In this document: positions 28,101 through 40,003 of the stretch, in pieces
Layout of the letters: each line of letters starts with the position of its first letter
Position numbering within the stretch: position 1 is the first letter of the stretch
Source of the DNA: Onchocerca volvulus
Lineage: Eukaryota; Nematoda; Chromadorea; Rhabditida; Onchocercidae
DNA: 64,000 bases
Assembly: GCA_000499405.2 (NCBI GenBank)
Contig: HG738137.1
Coordinates: 6,572,001-6,636,000, forward strand
Reading direction: 5' to 3'
The notes under the pieces: generated by a model
Told to the model about the DNA's origin: nothing
Databases searched by the model: none
Seen by the model: the letters and a program-made list of their open reading frames with translations, nothing else
Program-made: the position numbers and the translations under genes

Positions 28101-29197
28101 GAAATCAAAATAACATATAAGGATGTGAATAACTTCTTAAAACAGGTCTTTCTTGTTTGCTTGCTCTAAAAACAAAACGGAAGCATGATTCCCCGATTTC
28201 TACCTAACATTGCTTTTTCAGCTTCCACTATCTTTTGATTGTTTGCATTTATTTAAATCGAATTAAGCATTTCATCAGTTTATTAATTGCGTCATTTAAA
28301 TCATTCAAGTCGCTGTTTTCGCCAAATACAAATTGATTTCAAATTTTTAGATTTACTTTTCAAGCGTCTTTTGTTATCATTTTTAACAAACATCCTTAAT
28401 GAATCATCATAATCGTAATTCTGCCATAGTTACACGAATTTAATTCTTTTTTTTTTGAAAACTATGAAGAAATGCTTCTGCACTGAAGGAATCCCTGAGA
28501 AATCGCATCGTCCATATCGGAATCGTAATATTCCGGGATGTTAATAATTATGAATCCCAAGTGAGAACCATAATGCTAACTTCTAAAATTGTCGTTTGCT
28601 TTCGATTAAAATAATTTATTTTCTCGTATTTTTGATAATTTACGATTAGCATTCCAAGAAGGTCACAGAACAGTACCTCTTGCTGGATTTAAATGTAGCA
28701 TTAAATGGTGTTTGAATCTCAATTGTTATCTTCCATATTCAAAATGAAATATGTAGAATAAAACATCAGGAAGAATATTGCTTACACAAAATTTTTTCAA
28801 AATATAGAGTTGCAAGAATTGATCGAGAGAAAACAGTTTCGAAAAATCAGAGAAATCAAAAATCAATTAGTGGTGTCAAAAGATGAGATAGTAAGATGGA
28901 TGTCTTTTTTCCCAAGGCATAATTAAATTATGTCGTTGAAATCGTTGGACAACATTGTTCTGACATCTAATATAATATCATCATCTACATGATTGTGCAA
29001 ATTGCAGTATGCAAGTATAATTCATATCCTATCGTGCATTCTCTTTTAAACATTATTTTTCCTCCTAGAATTTTGGAAAAAATTTCGAAAAAGATTGTAA
29101 ACTTCCGTATTTCTCTTCTTCATTGCACATAAAATAGTGAAAATTCATATGTAATGTGAAACTTTTGACAAAATTGTAAAATTATATTGTACATGAA

Positions 29198-29370
29198 TGC
29201 AACAATTAGTAAAGATCAACGAACAAAAGAACAGGAAATACAATAGCATTGGACATGATATGATAAGAGTTGGAAAGAATTAACATTTTTCTTGCATTGG
29301 AGCAACAATAAATAAAGAGCAACGATCATGAGAACAGGAAATATTATAGCATTGGATGTGATAAAAGTTA
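29198..29370. repeat. Pair of direct repeats of about 72 bp, 100 bp apart
   Basis: Copies at about 29198-29273 and 29299-29370 share the blocks gcaacaat, gaacaggaaata and atagcattgga in the same order, with scattered differences. Each copy also contains a GATAA word. Confidence 0.8.
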
Positions 29371-29431
29371 GTGCTTGATATTTCACTCCGAAATACTTTT
29401 ATTTGATTCGATTCAGCTGATCCTTTCCACT

Positions 29432-29488
29432 TTATCATTGATAAAATAATAAGCTGATAAGCTGATAAGTATTTGTTTGCCTTTATCA
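29432..29488. promoter_or_regulatory. Cluster of five GATA-factor sites upstream of the peptide transporter
   Basis: TGATAA or its complement TTATCA occurs at 29432-29437, 29439-29444, 29455-29460, 29463-29468 and 29483-29488. Two of these are CTGATAAG. The cluster ends about 360 bases before the ATG at 29851. In C. elegans the intestinal GATA factor ELT-2 binds TGATAA-type sites in gut genes, and intestinal peptide transporters are among such genes. Function here is inferred. Confidence 0.6.
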
Positions 29489-29783
29489 TTGAGAAAATAA
29501 ACCTAAAAAGGAATCCAGAGAGATGTAGTTTGTTGCTGTTGAATGAAATGAATCGTTTCTATTTTCCTCTTCATCCGACTTTTTTCTCCTTGTTTGATAT
29601 TTGTGCTAAATGTGCTCATCATTTCCTTCTGTCTTTCTTGTTTTCATTATTTTGAAATTAATGAATGTAAATATCATCATATCATCATCCTAGGGTCATT
29701 GAAAGATCACTGATCACATTGTTAACATTATCAATTTTTTCTCCTTAATTTTCATTCTATGTTTTAAGGTTTGAAAAAATTTC

Positions 29784-29785
29784 AG
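29784..29785 (+). promoter_or_regulatory. Splice acceptor at the 5' end of the peptide transporter
   Basis: The AG of aaatttcag precedes an open frame that runs into the ATG at 29851 without a stop. It is either a trans-splice site giving a 65-base leader, or a cis acceptor joining an unseen first exon that would add about 21 residues in front of residue 1. Confidence 0.6.
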
Positions 29786-29850
29786 AATTGGACCAACAGA
29801 ATCCTCTACTAACATCATCTAACAAATTCCATCGTACTGATTGTTACAAT

Positions 29851-32800
29851 ATGGCCATGAGTGATCGTAAAGGATTGCTGGCCAGTCTTCGAACCTATCC
29901 GCCAGGTGTATTTTTCATGCTTGGCAATGAATTCTGTGAACGTTTCAGTTTTTATGGTATGCGAGCTGTCTTAATGCTATATCTGATCACCGAGCATCAT
30001 TTTAGTGAAAAGTAAAAAATTTCATATGCATTTTAATCAATTTTACTAACATTTCAATCAATTTTACTGATATATCAATCAGTTTTACCAAATTGCTCGA
30101 TGGCATTTCAATTATATCCTTCAATAAATCAAAATATAGTATTATTCTCGAATTATATATATATACAGAAAGTTTATAGTCGGGCATCACTTTTCTACCA
30201 TTCATTCGTTGCCTGTGCTTATATCGCACCTTTGTTTGGTTCCATCGCCGCTGATAACTATTTCGGTCGATTTCGCGTGATTCTTTGGATGTCAGCTGTT
30301 TATGTGATCGGTCATCTATTGTTATCAATTGGTGCCATACCACAATTGGATCAAAGTTTCCGATCGATATTCGATTTCGGCGGATTAGCTGTCATCGCTC
30401 TTGCTACTGGTGGTATAAAGCCTTGTGTTTCTGCATTCGCTGCTGATCAGGTTGCATTTTTTATCTTGAAAATATTGAGAAGGCGAAATTTTAGAAGAAT
30501 GATTAATCCATTTTTAAATCCAATCTCAAATGAAAGAGTTATCATGTATTGTACATGATTATCGCATTGTTGCGATATTTTAATAAGCCATTTGAAAAAT
30601 ATAAAAATTCAAAATACATCAATAAACTATTCATTCTTGTAATCACTGATGAAAGATTTCTCAAGTCAAATTTACAACTTTTGAATTATTAAAATCAAAT
30701 ATTTAAACCATTGAAATGTTAATTTGCAAGACTAAACTTTGTTCGTTCTTTCAAATTTTTTTTTTTGTTTTTTAAAAAAAAATTATACACTGTCCCAATC
30801 AAATTTTCAAATTTGATTTATCTAATACAGAAGTTTTTGTTGAAGTTTTTAGTTTGAAGAAAAGCAAGAGAATGAAAGAAATCAATTTTTCTCATTTTTC
30901 TATTTTGCTATCAACGCCGGTTCTCTATTAGCAATTTTATTGACACCGATACTGCGCGGTCGAGTGAAATGTTTTGGTTCCGAATATTGTTTTCCATTGG
31001 CGTTCGGTAAGTGAATGATGATGATTTACGATTTTTCAGAAGGAATGAATAGGTATGAGATGATTGTCATTAAAAATTTGAAACTTTATGTGAAGTCAGA
31101 TTTGTTGACACATTCTAATTCAGGTGTTCCCGGTGTGCTAATGTTGCTGGCCTTCATATTATTTCTAGCCGGTTGGCGATATTATAAAATAGTTCCACCT
31201 GGAAAGGGTAATGTCGTTTTCAATGTCGTCTGCTGCATTTGTCATGCTGCTCGAGAAAAACTTAGCAGCTTTGTAAGGTATTCATCGATTTCTAATTTCA
31301 CATAAAAGTTTGTCAAGTGTTCGTTATAATTAGAATTATCACTTCGTGTAATATCATTTGCATTGGTTTATAAGATATCCAACAACTACTAACATTTTCA
31401 AATAACTTCAAAAAGTCTGCCAGATATGAGATGAAAAAGTGAAGAATTGAGGTCATAGTTCATTCTGGACAGCAGTGATTTCACTATCATCAACTATATT
31501 CTACTGGCTATCTTACTTGAAAAGTTCGTTAGAGAACTGATATGACCATAGTCCACATGCTAATTGAAAATTTGAAGTGAATTAACTTTCGTTTGATTAA
31601 CTCATGCTAAGCCGTAGTTGATTCCTAAATTGAGTTGTACTTTGTAGAGGTCAAGGCAAAGCTAAACATTGGCTTGATTACGCTTCACCCAAGTACAGCG
31701 ATCATTTCTTGCGCAGTGTTAAAAGTTTGGTATCTGTTTCAATTCTGTTTGGACCAGTTATACTGTTTTGGGCACTATTCGATCAGCAAGTAATTAATTG
31801 TTAATTTTAACAAATTTTACAGAAATATCGTTTTTGGTTCTTTAGCATTAATCCCTGTTTCTGTCGAATGTTCATTGAAGTTCAATAAAACGGCACTGAT
31901 TGCATTTTTTTTTTTTTAAGGGGCAAATCTTTCCACAATATTTAACGGATAGAAAAAAGTACCAATTTATTTGAAATTATCAATTCCTTCAAAATATTAG
32001 TAGTAATGGAAAATATATGTATGATTCCAATTTTCAAAGAAAGAGATTGAAATGACAAGAGAATCTTTTTTCTTATTTTGAAAAATTTTTGATTTTTGGA
32101 AAGAGGAAGATAATAAGCATATTTATGAATTATACTTTTCCAAACATTTCCAGAAGGGAAAGAAGTAAATTCAATAAAGTTAAATAAAAGAAAAGAGAAA
32201 ATTATTTGTTGGTTGCTTTTCTATTAAAATAATTTAAGTGGAAACATCATACAGAATAATTTTTTATGGAATTAAATTTTTCTATAGCTCAGATGAGATT
32301 CAATTGAAATTGAATTTTCTTCATTATTTGAATTAGGGATGATTCCTTTCACAAAATTACGATTTTTAAAAATTACTTTAATTATTTAACACCAAATTCT
32401 TTTAATCCATATTTATCCTGCATAGTTCAGCGCGGTAAAATTGAAATTGTAGTACTCAATGGATATGGATAGAATAAACAAAAAAAAAAATAAGGACAGT
32501 TCATTTGTGAAATAAAAATAATTTTTATATTAAATGAGGTAATGTGGCAATTAAGAAATGATATCGAAGTTTTTTTTTTTTTAACATAAGAGAAACTTTG
32601 AGCTCAAATATTTGTTCTTGGCCTCAAATATTTGTCCCTTGGCTACATGGAACAAAAAATCTGGCTTTTGTAGCAAATTTTTTTAAGGGTAGCACCTGGG
32701 TGCTGCAAGCTCGACGTATGAATGGTCGTGTTGGCCCATTTATGATACTACCAGATCAAATGAATACCTTTAACCCACTGATTGTTCTTATCACAGTACC

Positions 32801-34698
32801 CATATTTGAAGCATGGATCTACCCAATGGTTCAAAGGTTATGCAAAGTAACACCTCTTCGGAAAATGGCTACCGGTGGTTGTCTTGCAGCTATAGCTTTC
32901 GTTATGGCTGGGCTATTGCAAGTAATACTTCTGATGCAACATTTTTAGTTTCTTGATAACAAGTAAATTTTATGAATTTAGAATTTTTAATATACTGTAA
33001 CTATTAAATATTACAGTACGACAATTACAGTAGGATAAATTAAATATTACTATAGAGTAAGAATTTTTCCAATCTATTTTTCTTGATAGTTAGAAGTGAA
33101 TAAAACGATGGAAGCATGCCCAGCACATGGTAGAGTGATTCTGCAATTATTCGGTGATTCTTCTCATTCCTACGAGATTAATGGAACAAAAATTATTGAT
33201 GGAAGGATTGATTTACCGGAGGGTGTTTATACCGTAACATCGAATTCGATTGAAAATGCGCAAAGTTTTCAATTGAATTTGTCAAGTGCTGCATCTGGAT
33301 ATGTCGTCGGATTATTTAAATCATCTCGAAATGAGTCAGTTTAATTTCAAAATTTTTGCTTATATCTTCAACCATTATTATATACATTAATTTATCAATT
33401 CAATAATCATTACTTTTCTCACTTCTGCAATTCTTGTTGTTTCAGAAGTAACTTCTCTTTTTTCCCCTACAATTGTGAGAAAACGGAAAATGGAGGAACA
33501 CGGTTGTATTTGTTGGTGCCGGATGATTCCATTCTAACAAATGGAAGTTTTTACATTGTTGATTCTCATCAGAATATCCATCAGAAAGCAGTCATCAAAT
33601 CAGGCATCTTTTTGCTCTCTTATTAGATAATCATGATTCAGATGCACGGTAACAGTTTAATCTAAATCTCTTTGGTTACAAATCATTTTATTTCACTGTT
33701 TCGTAATATGGTTCATAGGTCAAAGCCAATCTAACGTATGATAACTATGATAACATGTGATAACTCTAAAATAGTTGTATAATCATAAATTTGGCTCCAA
33801 ATGAGATGATTAATATAATGAAAGCGTTTGTTTGTTTATCATTAAAGTCAAATCAGTCGAATTTCGTTGTGAGTAATATCAATCACGATTATTTGAATAT
33901 AGTAATTGTTCATATCAATCCGTTATCATTCTCAGGTCAACATGTGGACATCGAACCAGCACTGATCAGTTCACCGGAATATATGCTAAAAATTGGTCCC
34001 GGTAATTGTTCAGTTTCTGATTGCCCATACAACTACAGTTTGTACGCAGAAGCTGGTGGTGCTCATGTAGTATACATTACCGAGGATATAATCAATCTCT
34101 ACACTGTTGTAAGACCAAATACGGTCAATATACTTTGGCAATTACCGCAATTTTTTGTCATAACCGTCGGTGAAGTGTTATTTTCGGTAACTGGCTTGGA
34201 ATTTTCATACTCACAAGCATCACCAAATATGAAATCGGTATTACAGGTAAAATTTAATAAAGTTTTTAACAAATTTAAATTACTGCCATATTTTCAAGCA
34301 CTTTTTTGCAGATAGGATGTTAAATTTAATCGCAATTTAAATTATTTTAAATAATCAAATGGCAACAAAAAAATGAAGGAATGACACAAGCAGCAACAAA
34401 CCATCTTATCCATAAATATAGTTTGCTTAAATTTGATTTATAGGCTATTTGGTTGATGACCGTATTCCTGGGCAATGTGATAGATATGCTGATTTCCGGA
34501 TCACATATCGTTGCCGAACCGGCCACCGAATTTTTCCTTTATGCTTTTATGATGGTTATTGTAATTGGATTATTTATCGTACTTGCAATCCGATATGATT
34601 ACAGTAACTATGCAAGAGATGAAGATTCACAACTCAAATATATCGAGAAGCAATCACTTCACGGAAATGCTATGGAAAATGGCACTAATCCATCATAA
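29851..34698 (+). CDS. pept-1: Proton-coupled oligopeptide transporter (SLC15/POT family)
   Basis: Imports di- and tripeptides with protons across the plasma membrane, most likely in gut epithelium. Exons: 29851-30011, 30180-30450, 30853-31006, 31124-31277, 31648-31789, 32688-32921, 33090-33334, 33446-33603, 33936-34246, 34444-34698, giving 694 residues (human PEPT1 has 708). The family ExxER motif is E27-F-C-E-R31 in TM1. Also present are GGIKPCVSAF (about 131-140), INAGSLLA, FWALFDQQ followed in the next exon by GSTW, and GLEFSYSQASPNMKSVLQ before TM11. Residues about 375-580 form the large extracellular domain between TM9 and TM10 with several NxT/S sequons. The acceptor tttatag before exon 2 restores the expected SEN-RAS-LFYH alignment. 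Intron 8 has no usable GT donor and is modelled as GC-AG. Which paralogue (pept-1, -2 or -3) is uncertain, and an extra N-terminal exon is possible. Confidence 0.94.
30030..30092. repeat. Three-copy 21-bp tandem repeat in peptide transporter intron 1
   Basis: Units at 30030-30050, 30051-30071 and 30072-30092 follow the pattern at-t-aatcaattttactaa with a few substitutions each. The array lies just inside the donor end of the first intron. Confidence 0.85.
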
Positions 34699-37118
34699 TA
34701 TCAGATTCAAAATTATTTCAAATGGTCCAAACTTACAAAATTAAAAGGCTCAAAACCGATGAACTCAGAAAGAATTTAGTATTATCTTATCATCTTGAAT
34801 ATATCGATATGAAATAAGATAAGATTAGACATGATGGATTCAAGTTCAGTATTCTTGGGCACCAAATATCTATATTATTTTAAAAAACTTATGTCAACTA
34901 TTTAATATATTATCCTGCTCCTAAAACCTTCTTTTGAGAGAATAGGAAGGAATTTTTGAGTTATTTTTTAAGTATGAGCATGAGTTTGTCATTAAAATGA
35001 TGACCTGTTTCTCGTGTAATATAATAATTAGATAGTGTAATTCTTCATAAAAAGGTTACAGAATCATTTCATTATCAAATCAATTATCATAGGAAATTCT
35101 AATAGTTTCATTTTTTATCTCAAATGATGTATATTCCAACAGTTCTTATCTTTCATGATTATTCAAGAAACAGGAATGAAGAGTCAGGGATTTATTGAGT
35201 TTGACATTTAGTATTTCTGGAGCTCACACCAAGACAAAAAGTCAAGAGAGGTGACCATAATTTTAGCACCTGTATATATATGTCCAATTAACTGAAATGA
35301 ATGAAAATGATAGGAATAAAATGAAGTTTTATTTTCAAACATTGAGCTACAGTAATCCTTGAAAATATTTCATTTAAATTTGAGGAAAAAAAGTTTGCTT
35401 TTGACATATGAAGTACAAGAAAGTTTGTAAACTACACTTCATCGTCTTCATATCTCTCATAACTTTTTGCTGCTTTTTTATGCTTCAATGCAACTGATCG
35501 TCAACGAGTGTTTCTTTAAATGGTACTAGTGTTTATAATTCGAATTCCAAATGCAAAGTTCAGTTTTTCCCACTAATAGATACTTCCTCATTTGAATGCT
35601 TTCACGAATTTTAAATTCTTGTGATTTTTCAAAGCAGATAAAAAAATACCTTAATTTAAAGCTATTTTTTCCGAAAATTCTGCAAATTCTTGTTGGAATG
35701 CTCTCAAATCAGACAATACGGGAACTGAACTTAAAGAAGAAACTTCTAATAATACAGGCCAGAAACTTATAACAATACAGACCAATATTGAGTTAAAGCC
35801 TTATTTCTATCCTTTTAATTATTATTGCTTTAATACTCGTCATATATTATTGCTTCAAAACTCATTCTGTATCTTCTTTGATCATTGTGATCAAGTTCCT
35901 TCAATGTTTTGATCTTAGCGTAGAAATTTCAAATTATTGTTGAATATTTTGTTTTTCTCTTTCATTCCCTTACATCTCTGATTATCAATTCTTTGAATAA
36001 CTTCAAGTTTAGCATAATTTTAGGACAAACATTTCACAAATAAATCTTCACTTACTGTTTTTCACTTATTTAATCACTAATTTATTTGATGCATGAAAAA
36101 AGAATTATTGACAATATTGTTCGTTGTAACAGCACCATAAAATCTGAAAATCGATTTGAAAGATTGAAATGATTATTTACCTCAACCTTCAACAGAAAAT
36201 CTAAACACGATTTGAAAGATAATTGATTACTTAATTTGAATTGCTCTTTAAATTTAAGTCAATTTTTTCAAATTAATTAACATTTGCGCTACTTTGACGG
36301 AAAAAAAAAAACTCGAAATTTCAAATTAACCCACTCGTAACAGATGGTATTTGAAGGAAAAATCTCAAAGTTCTAAACATTTATCAGTATTTCACGATTT
36401 TTAAACATCCCCAATACGCTTTGAAAACGCTTTTCGATGAAACAAACGTATGCTATGTGGATGGAAATATTTTAATACAAATATTTTGATAAGCATTTCA
36501 GTAACTGCTATATCTTAAACTCAGAAGAAACATAATTTATTCGGATTACTTGCAGTATTGATTATAAGAATAATCGCTGTTGATAATTTTTTAATTATCC
36601 AAGGACAACAAAAAAAAAAAAAAAATTCATCTCCAATTTTCAAAAATAATAAGCAGAAAAGGCAAAACAATATATGAATGTTTTGAGAAAAATAATTATA
36701 AAAGCTAATCATATCATAGAATGGAATTTTCATGGAAGAAATTATAGATGACTGTTAAGAGATGAAATTCAACCCTTCATTCAAGGAGAAATAAGATAAC
36801 ACAGACTTGAAACGTCAATTTAAAAAAAAATTTTCAAAAGCAAATTTTAATACGGAGATCATGACTATTTTAAGAAACGTGAAGGCTCATCTTTCAATGT
36901 TCAGCAATAAACAAGTGTTAGTGTTGTTATGTCTCAAGATCTTACAAAGAAAATGTGAAACTGATTATGGAAATAAAGAAAAAAGAACAAAAGTAAAAAC
37001 TCAAAATATTGAAGCAAAGCATTTTTCTGAATACAAGTGAAATTTGAAGCGAATAGAAAACAAATTTGCACTGCATCATATTCATGATAAAGCTCAGTGG
37101 TCAAACTGTACTGAAAAA
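34699..37118. other. Intergenic region between the peptide transporter and the minus-strand unknown gene
   Basis: The two flanking genes are convergent, so this holds both 3' ends. I see no exon chain. An AATAAA near 35316 is a possible distant poly(A) signal for the transporter. A degenerate duplication with the shared core cgatttgaaaga lies at about 36138-36238. Confidence 0.55.
36138..36238. repeat. Degenerate direct duplication
   Basis: Two segments (about 36138-36180 and 36198-36238) share aaaatct, a-cgatttgaaaga and gattatt/gattact in the same order. The copies are about 60 bases apart and clearly diverged. Confidence 0.55.
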
Positions 37119-37933
37119 CTAACTGATTGGATCAGTTTTGGTTTGATGTTTCACATTTTTAGAGGTTAGCAGCAAGAACTGCTTATCAGAAGCGATCTTT
37201 TGAAGTTGAAAAATAGTTCCCAAGCTATCATATTGCTTTTCAAGAGCTGCAGATTCCATTTCCATTTTCACTGGCGCCGAAAGGATAACAAACTGAAATA
37301 TTTATAAGATGGAAATATTGCAAGCCACTTGATTGCCAATTTAAGAATATTTTCAAGTGTTTATAAACGAAGTATTGAAGTCCTCGAACAAAAACTTTGA
37401 ATTCACTGGTGACCTACTTGAGTCTTTGATAATTGCGTGTGACTTCCAAGCCATCGATTTTTCAAAAACATTGTTCCAAGCGTTAAGTATTTGAAAATGA
37501 TCAGGAGAAGAAGTATGATTAGTATAAAAAGTACAACTTTGATAAGACTTGATAATGATGTAAACTCCAAAGCCAATATATCGGCATCTACTGCAAGAAA
37601 AAATTTGCCCAGAAGTTGTGATTAGCAAGCATAAAAGTAAATAGATATAAATCAAAAGAGTAATAAGTAAGAGTATTCTTGTCATTAAGTGGAATAGCTA
37701 TGTGTTTATAAGGAAAACTAGGAAACAATTTTTTCCTTCGAAATGGTGGAAAATACAGATTAAAAAATGAATATTTTACTAAAATGAATTCAACCAACTA
37801 GCCTGTGATTTTATTGGAGAAATTTGTAAAAGCGATTTCAAATCGGCCACCAAGCTTATCAGCCGTTGCAGTGATCGAATTGAAAAATTTGGTGCCAGCG
37901 GACTGGATCATTTGGATGGTATTGTCTGATATA
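37119..37933 (-). CDS. Unrecognised spliced gene, single-pass membrane protein, 5' end unresolved
   Basis: Three minus-strand exons chain in phase: 37933-37803 (after acceptor ggaatttcag), 37590-37418 (after ttcttgcag) and 37292-37119 (after aaatatttcag, ending in TAG). They give at least 158 residues. The first part contains QSAGTKFFNSITATADKL and an NFS sequon. Residues about 59-76 are strongly hydrophobic (VVLFILIILLLLIIF) and look like one membrane span. A short basic stretch (KNRWLGSHTQ) follows, then a hydrophilic tail with MEMESAALEKQYDSL and TSKNVKHQ. The second intron requires a GC donor (ACAG|GCTAGT). An open minus-strand segment at about 38392-38526, containing an ATG at 38481 and GDSFVYKSSGLIATS, is a candidate upstream exon, but I could not find a convincing donor joining it. 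The opposite strand is not open through exons 2 and 3. I recognise no family. It could be a lineage-specific surface protein or a remnant of a domesticated membrane protein. Confidence 0.6.
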
Positions 37934-40003
37934 CTGAAATTCCGAATTTAAATCAATGTTTGTATAAATCGAATAAGAAAGCAGACATTTCTACTTATCG
38001 ATTATATTTAATGAAAAGATGAATGAACCAACGCTTTTTAGAGACAAAAAAGGTATTAGTCAGTTGAAAAGCGATAATTTTATCACAGTAAATAAATAAT
38101 CATAGAGGATTTTAATTTTAATTTTGAAAGCAAAATTCCAAGAAATGATGGAAAGTAAACGAAAATCAAAGATTTTTGCGGAAACGCGCATAATGTTGGA
38201 AACTACTTGGTGCTACTGCAAAAAAAAATATTTGTTGCAGGAAAATAGTTATGTTTTATTGATGGATTGGATATGAACAATAACGATACTTTCAAACATG
38301 ATAGTAGAATATTGAAATAGAAGTAAAAGTAACATTAGGGTGAGTAAAAAATAATAAAGAAAGAATCGAAAGATAAAATCGAGAATGCTTTTTGGCCGCT
38401 AGCATCCTTTTTATGATGGGAAGATCAAACATGGACGTGGCTATAAGACCGGAAGATTTGTATACGAATGAGTCTCCCATTTTTTTACAATAAATGTTAA
38501 GCTTGATAATCACAAACGAAGTTAGCTGTGTGAACAAAGTTTATATTTTACAACACAACTCGATTGGGTGTGCTAATTTTTAACAGTATAAGATGAAGAG
38601 ATTTACATGTGAATTGGATCAGCACGTATTTTAGCTATTTCCACCTTCAAATTTTAGAAGAATTTACATATAACTTGAATTACCAGATGTTGAGGATATA
38701 AGTTTAGCAAGTGTTTACGACATAATCTAAAGGAATTTAATAGAACAAATTTTTGCAATGCAAGTACCTTGAGATACAAAAATTTTTTTAAAAAATTCTT
38801 TCGGTTTTTCCGACAATTACTACGATATTGGAAATACCGCATTAAAAAGACACAGAATATGTCCACTCAATATTGCTCGTATTAGTCAATGTTCTTTTTT
38901 TGTCAATTGAAATGTTGCACAATGTGTCATTTCACTGAATTACGTTAAGCAATTGCATTAGCTGAGATATCACTGATAGCATCACTCAGTCAAGCATTCC
39001 TTTGTTTCTTAACTAAATAAATCAGCAAACAGACAGTTCATTTAATGTTTGAGAATCATTTTCTTCATTCGTTATTTAGGTGTTTACCTTCCATTCCATT
39101 CGGGAATTCATGGGAATGTTGAATTAACATCTTATACAGTGCTATCAGGAAGCATAGCCTGGATTTATCCTGAAGATAGCTTTTGTAGAAGGCACAAGAG
39201 ATGTTGCCAATCTAATTAATGCAAAGTGACAAATTTTAAAATTCAAACGCTCTTTTGATAATATTTAAATAACAGATGAAAAAGATGATATAAATCTACA
39301 CACACTGCCGTCTGGGAACGAAATCAGGAAGGAGACAGAGGAATAACAATTAGCAGATAAGAAGAAGTGAAATGAAGGTGGATAGGATGTGGTTGATTCA
39401 GAGATGAAAGAGAAGAGATAAACACAGGGCAAGACTATATATTGCATCAATAACCTTTTTTTCCCATAATATTATGAGAATTACAGAGATTATTTGGATA
39501 TGCATCGGATTGGATAAAAAACCTGCTTTTATGCGCTCGCAAACATTCAATCTATCTCTGCTAATGTTCGTTCCAGTAATTATCAGACTTTTTGTTGAAA
39601 TAGCTGATTCTGAGGATGCAAAAACATATCGTCCAATTATTATTCCTGTAACTGAGCAGTCGCTCTTCTTGTTTGTTCATTTTTTTGATAAGAAATCAGA
39701 TCAAATCACAATTTATCGATGATTTCCTAAAATTCTTATCAATAAGATCTCACTACCATTCTTTTCTCAAAGACGATCTCCGATAATCCCTAATCGATTT
39801 CATAGTCACTGGTGGCTCTGGAGATGACAAAGCAATCTAACAACGACATTCACTGCTACCTGCTCAGATAACATAAATCATTTCAACGAATCATTCGTCA
39901 TCATTCAAAATTCCCCGTCGAATCATTTTAAAAGTTGGGATGCGACAATTGCATAGTGCATCAGCAGTTACCAGGAATGGCGTATGACATCGCCATGTTC
40001 ATA

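Larger units (their letters stand above)
21029..29783. other. Long region without a supported gene
   Basis: About 8.7 kb with no exon chain I can support on either strand. It contains many T or A runs, including T39 at 25131-25169, and a perfect-looking hairpin (21811-21868). A slightly GC-richer patch (about 26040-26330) is open in one plus frame after an acceptor-like tttcttccag but is also open on the minus strand. A short ORF with a signal-like N terminus lies at 27295-27420. A direct repeat (29198-29370) and a GATA-site cluster (29432-29488) lie at the 3' end. Most is probably regulatory or neutral sequence flanking the peptide transporter. Confidence 0.5.

Noticed and set aside
30012..30172. 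Acceptors atacag or aaag for exon 2 of the peptide transporter
   Set aside because: Both give the wrong phase or extra residues. The acceptor tttatag ending at 30179 closes phase 2 and restores the expected alignment.
37353..37685. A 110-codon minus ORF starting with a signal-peptide-like sequence
   Set aside because: It overlaps exon 2 of the unknown gene in another frame. The spliced frame continues correctly into the next exon, while this ORF would treat an intron as coding.
37803..37920. Plus-strand open frame antisense to exon 1 of the unknown gene, with a GATG|GTATTG donor
   Set aside because: The plus strand is interrupted by stops across the next two minus exons, and no plus exons chain with it.
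39474..39722. An ATG-initiated 82-codon ORF upstream of SON
   Set aside because: Composition is moderately protein-like, but there is no splice context, leader acceptor or recognised family, so it is mentioned only in the intergenic note.
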